DNA of 64,000 bases from Pipra filicauda (Eukaryota; Chordata; Aves; Passeriformes; Pipridae). The notes beneath the pieces were generated by a model. It did not search any database. It had not been told where the DNA came from and saw only the letters and a program-made list of their open reading frames with translations. Positions 59,869 to 64,000 of the stretch are shown one piece after another. The translations under genes and the position numbers were made by a program. Each line of letters opens with the position of its first letter. The first letter of the stretch is position 1. Where the stretch lies: assembly GCF_003945595.2 (NCBI RefSeq), contig NW_024104365.1, forward strand, positions 6,357,049-6,421,048, read 5' to 3'.

Positions 59869-59872
59869 AACC
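59598..59872 (+). repeat. (GAAA)n microsatellite, about 275 bp
   Basis: GAAA units with GA-rich and GGAA interruptions give a pure purine strand. The Lys/Glu-Arg open frames (up to 143 codons) and the Phe/Ser/Leu frames on the other strand are artefacts of the repeat. Confidence 0.97.
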
Positions 59873-62800
59873 CCAAACAAACAAAAACACACCAGAAAAA
59901 AAAGATAAACTGACTTGGCACTTTTCACTGATATATTTCAACTTCCACCATCTATCACTCTTATGGTCAATTATTTACACTATACTGGCATCCTATTGAG
60001 ACTGAAGCCTAGGTGTATGAGACTGCAGAAATATAAGACAGACAAACAGACCATTTGCTGTACAAGACAGGAATGAAAAAAGTTTGTGCTAGGCAAAAGA
60101 CATATTGTGAAAATGTGCTGTAGATTAATATCCCATGTGTATTAACTGTAGATAATTTCATAGAGGTCTGTTCTGTTTTGTTTAAAAATTGCTGAAATTC
60201 TCAGTAAATTATTGTTGATTTTCGGATGAAGAGAGATTGACGAAATTTACAGGTGCATCCATCAAAATTCTGATAAAGAATTCCCCTTGTAACAATTTTT
60301 AAGTCTGTGTGAGTCCATCGTATCCAAACTTCAAGTTTCACAAATTAGTTTGAAGAGCTGAGTTGGGTTTTGGGGAGAAAGTGTCCATAGGTCTTCTTCC
60401 TTGGGAAGAGTTAAGTTTATCTCTGTCTTAATAATCTCAACTAGTGTGATCAGCAACTAGAAATTACAAGGAATTACATCATCTGACAGAGTCTTTTAAT
60501 CAGATTATTTTATCAGACTCTTTTCTCAGATGCCTTTGTGGACCCTGCTTCTGAAAGCCCTCTTTAAAACTTAAAATTTCTCCACATGCAGCATTAATTT
60601 TGCCTGGTACTGCCATGTTAACTACTGTTTCTGGTCTTCCTTAATATGTCAGAAGTAGTCTGTGTATTACAATCTGCCATGCTCAACATATAAAACTTTT
60701 ATTTCCAAGCTTCAATAATAAAAAAATATCCTACAAAAATTGTTCAGATCCCTTTCTACAGGGACATGGTTTCCATATTCAGATAAAACAAATATGTAGC
60801 TAAAACACCCTTGTGCCAGCATTCTGTTGACAGCCAAAATAAGGCCGATGTGTCTCTGACAATTCTTTTTCTCTATCATCCTCATCCTCATTGTTATAGA
60901 GGCATGGGTTGTTGTCATATTTTCATGAGACATATCTTTTTTCTCTCCTCTAACATTTCATGAAATGCACCTCTACCTGCTACTCCTAGGGGAGCTGCTC
61001 TCTTCTACAAGATGAAAATTCTCTGGGATAGGTCCTAACTCTGTTAAATCCACATCCACAAAGGAAAAAAAAATAAATTATAGACAATACTGTATAAAAC
61101 TAAAGCTTATGCACTGCTTCAGAAACAACATGAGCCATTGTGTTCCCAAGACTAGAGGAAGAGAATGCTGGCTGTATTTCTGGCACTGAATTCAAATCAT
61201 GACGTGATTGTTACTTCCATGAAGGTAGCCTTAAATTCCTTGATTCCAGTTCCTGCTAACCATTCACAACTATGCAATGATCTGAATTTCTATTTATCTG
61301 TTGATTCCTGGACTGTAAATTTTTGTAAAGAAGAGCAGGATTTGGCCCAGGAAACACTGTAATAATTCACTCCAAATATCTTTGCTCCCATTTAACATCC
61401 TTACTACTCATTCTTTGTTTGTTTTCTAAAGGTGAAATCCTAGCTAAGGAGTCAAAAGCTAAAGAAGTCTACCATGTTTTCGTCTTTGGGTAATTCAGCA
61501 TTAAAATTCTGTGCAGATTCAAAAAATAACTTAGTTTTTTAACCTTTTCTGATCCTCACGTGCAAATAGACCCAGCTGACAAATCTACCTCTTTTGGGCA
61601 AAACACAATGCAATTAAACACATCTGGAGAAGATCAGAATATATCATAGATATATAGTTATTTTTGAGATTAAAAAGTGCTTTTATGTCATACACTCCAT
61701 CATCCTCCAGTACATGATGAATCCCTATAATGTTGCCTTTTAGTGCAGCATCCCATTTTAAAAACCCAAACCTATAGTTTGCTGTTTGTCCCCTTGCTAA
61801 TGATTTCATGCCATAAAATACGAAAATAGAAATTTTGCTTCCAGCACACATTCAGATTGTTTAAAAACTTTCTCTCTATTTAGTCTTATGCACATTCCCA
61901 GGTTATACTTTAGGTGTATATATACTCCATATATCAACGGGTTACTACCTTATATCCATGGGGGAAGGTGAGAGCTTTAATAAGAATAGAAACACTTTGG
62001 ACAGCAAAACACAGTGGCACAGTGACAGAGCGAAACTTGAGACCTAGTAGTATTATTAATATCTTCCTTTTTTGAAAATCAAATGGATGAACTAATGTAT
62101 TTTCATAATGTATTATGGACAAATCCTCAATTAATCAATTTTGTGATTACGTCAAAGGCTTCATAAGTCAAAGGACTCGTGTGTAGCACCTGTCCTGTTA
62201 GGAAATCTGTCCTCCAATTGTGGCAAACAAACTAAAATGTAACCACAATACTTAACATTGTTGCAGACTACCTGGGAGCACTTGCTGCTTTAATAGAAAA
62301 AAACCAGACAAAGTGAATTAAAATGACCTTGCTTCTTTGTATTAGTGAGAGTTGGTGTGTGCAAACATTAAATCAATGGCTGGCATCAGCCTTGCTCAGC
62401 TGCAGTAAGATCTGTAGTAGTCTGCTTATAATTTGAGTTGTAAAGTATTTGTCTTTTACAGCATCCAGTGGTCCCTCTATCCTCCTCGGTACCCACTGTG
62501 CTAACACCTGTCTCACCTAGGACTTCTGTTTGAAGGTGGTTTAATGATTTGGCAGTACTACTGCACAGATATACACTGTAAACATTAGATTCCTGCAAGA
62601 CCACAGGGCTCTTGCTCTCCCCATCAGTGCAGACTGGTAATGATTGCAAAAATTGCATTGTACTTTACTTTTTAAACTGTTTCTGGGTAAAGCTTCATGC
62701 ACACATTTTAGGGAAACTGATTGTGGTGTTTTGTTTTCCTGTTTGTTTGCTTATTTGTTTTAAAGACAGCTTTCAGCTACTACCTACTGGATGTTAAAAA

Positions 62801-63007
62801 AAGTATAGTTAAGTCCATATGTAATAAACAAAAGAACCTTTCCTGTATAACTCTACTTTACAGGCTTTTATATATTTATAAAATTTCTCAAAAATATAAT
62901 TTTGTATTCAGATCTTACAGTATAGATCTCCTTCACCGAATTCATAAGCAGGTAAGAATAGCATCATTCCAACGACCAGTTTCTCCCATGTTTTTGTACG
63001 GGATCAT
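59873..63007. other. AT-rich DNA, no gene seen
   Basis: About 3.1 kb without recognisable genes or repeats. Confidence 0.55.
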
Positions 63008-64000
63008 ATGAAAAAGCAAGGGGTTTGCTTTGGTTTGAGGGGTTTTTGTTGTTTTTCTTATTTATTTATTTATTCATTTCTGGAGAAAACAACAGCAATG
63101 GTAAAAAAAGTTGCTTACTGGAATGCAAATGGATGCAAATTATTGATGAAAAGACCCTGGGTAAAATTAAAGAAAACTGGAAAGAAACAAAATTGCAGGC
63201 AGCATACATGTTAAGAGAGGATGAAAATGGAGGATGGAGCAGGATGGAAAGTTACAGACACAGTTATAGCAGTATGGAAAAATATAGGGAGAAAATGGGG
63301 TTACTACTCCCTATATGGAATGTGGTCAGGTCAGCATGTCCAACTTCCCACACATAATACATGCTAAGTGGACCTAAACAAAGGGTGGAAGAGAGTGGAG
63401 ACATCACAACCACACTCTGTTGAAATCCTTGCAAGAGGAAGAACTCTGTGGTACCTTATCACTAACAAGTCACGTAGCAACTGTCAACCAAGGGAGGAAA
63501 AAGATTTCTTGCTTTTGAACCAGCAACTGTGGCAAGATCACAGATCATCCCCAAAGGTTACCTCAAATGTAATACTGATGTTATCCACCTCCAAGGTACG
63601 ACCACTCCCCACTGAAAATGATGTATCACTAGAGTCATTCAAGCTCCACCTAAACGTAAAAATTAGTATAAAAGTTAAAAATGGGGAGAAGATAGAGAAG
63701 ATTCATTGTAACTTCTGGCATCAGTTGATGGGCTGCACCTGTCTTCTACCCATAGGGACAACTATTGAATAGGAACCATACTCTGTGCACAGTGAATAAT
63801 TATCTCAAACTAGCTTTCGTTAGGGATTAGAACTTGTTCATATATTGCTTTGTCTATGTTTTTGCAGCCAGATGCTATCACTGGTAATCTTGAAACCTTA
63901 ACTTGTCACAATTTCCTATTATATTAATAAAGAGTGTTATTCCATAAACTGTTAAGTGTGAGTCCTTCAAGGGCACTGGCAGTTGCTGGCAATGGGTAAC
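63008..64000 (+). other. Unexplained segment with two longish open frames and an LTR-like end
   Basis: Open frames of 110 codons (63025-63357) and 134 codons (63368-63772, one frame over) follow each other on +. The first has a Lys/Glu-rich part (DEKTLGKIKENWKETKLQAA). I recognise neither product. Beyond them, ttaataaagagtgttattcc (about 63925) is followed by gtgagtccttcaagggcact, which resembles the poly(A)/U5 end of an LTR, and the window ends there. A decayed retroelement running past the window edge is possible. Confidence 0.3.

Noticed and set aside
59477..59999. Lys/Glu/Arg-rich and Phe/Ser/Leu-rich open frames up to 143 codons
   Set aside because: Direct translation of the GAAA microsatellite; no gene features.
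1..64000. CRISPR arrays, operons, bacterial promoters, integrons
   Set aside because: Composition, CR1 and LTR content show a vertebrate genome. Tandem repeats present are microsatellites or the Gag array, with no repeat-spacer pattern.

Overview
The window is eukaryotic, AT-rich and almost certainly avian. CR1-type non-LTR retrotransposon fragments occur throughout, and many keep the bird-typical CR1 3' end (a block ending in ATTCTATGATTCT-like octamers, or its complement on the + strand). Endogenous retrovirus LTRs of a kind common in bird genomes lie between them. I found no host protein-coding exon, so this is a gene desert or a very large intron. The species cannot be told from the sequence alone; a passerine-like bird is my guess from the LTR types.

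Layout. 1-7.5 kb: AT-rich DNA with one LTR remnant (983-1322) and two small CR1 pieces (5.1-5.8 kb). 7.5-9.2 kb: a 5'-truncated CR1 with reverse-transcriptase remnants. 9.2-24 kb: mostly unique AT-rich DNA with three solo LTRs, each with target-site duplications (TSDs): 12997-13575, 15294-16092 and 20177-20905. 24-31 kb: CR1 fragments, including one (28.5-30.8 kb) split by two separate solo LTRs (29132-30044 and 30198-30723). 33.1-33.5 kb: a tRNA-Glu-derived unit, probably the head of a SINE. 33.7-34.5 kb: another LTR. 35.9-37.2 kb: CR1 on the minus strand. 40.9-43.5 kb: a truncated provirus on the minus strand. 45.2-45.8 kb: a well preserved + strand solo LTR. 54-59 kb: more CR1, one copy interrupted by a solo LTR (57700-58316). 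59.6-59.9 kb: a long GAAA microsatellite. 63-64 kb: an unexplained segment with two longish open frames and an LTR-like end.

The main item is the provirus at 40888-43521 (minus strand). It has one 586-bp LTR, a perfect 18-nt tRNA-Leu primer-binding site, and an uninterrupted 619-codon Gag-like reading frame in a strong start context. That frame encodes an N-terminal signal-like hydrophobic segment, a second hydrophobic segment, an acidic region, eight ten-residue RRSPSP-type repeats, and the start of a capsid-like region. It is cut off in the capsid region; the last few codons and the stop come from flanking DNA. No protease, polymerase, envelope or 3' LTR is present. CATGG occurs on both sides of the piece, which is odd for a truncated provirus. 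It could be a recently truncated gag or a co-opted one; the sequence alone cannot decide.

Nothing here forms an operon or a multi-gene system. The window is best read as a layered record of retroelement insertion (CR1 first, LTR elements into CR1), with regulatory signals (TATA boxes, poly(A) signals, CTCF-like motifs, a G-quadruplex tract) carried by the LTRs.
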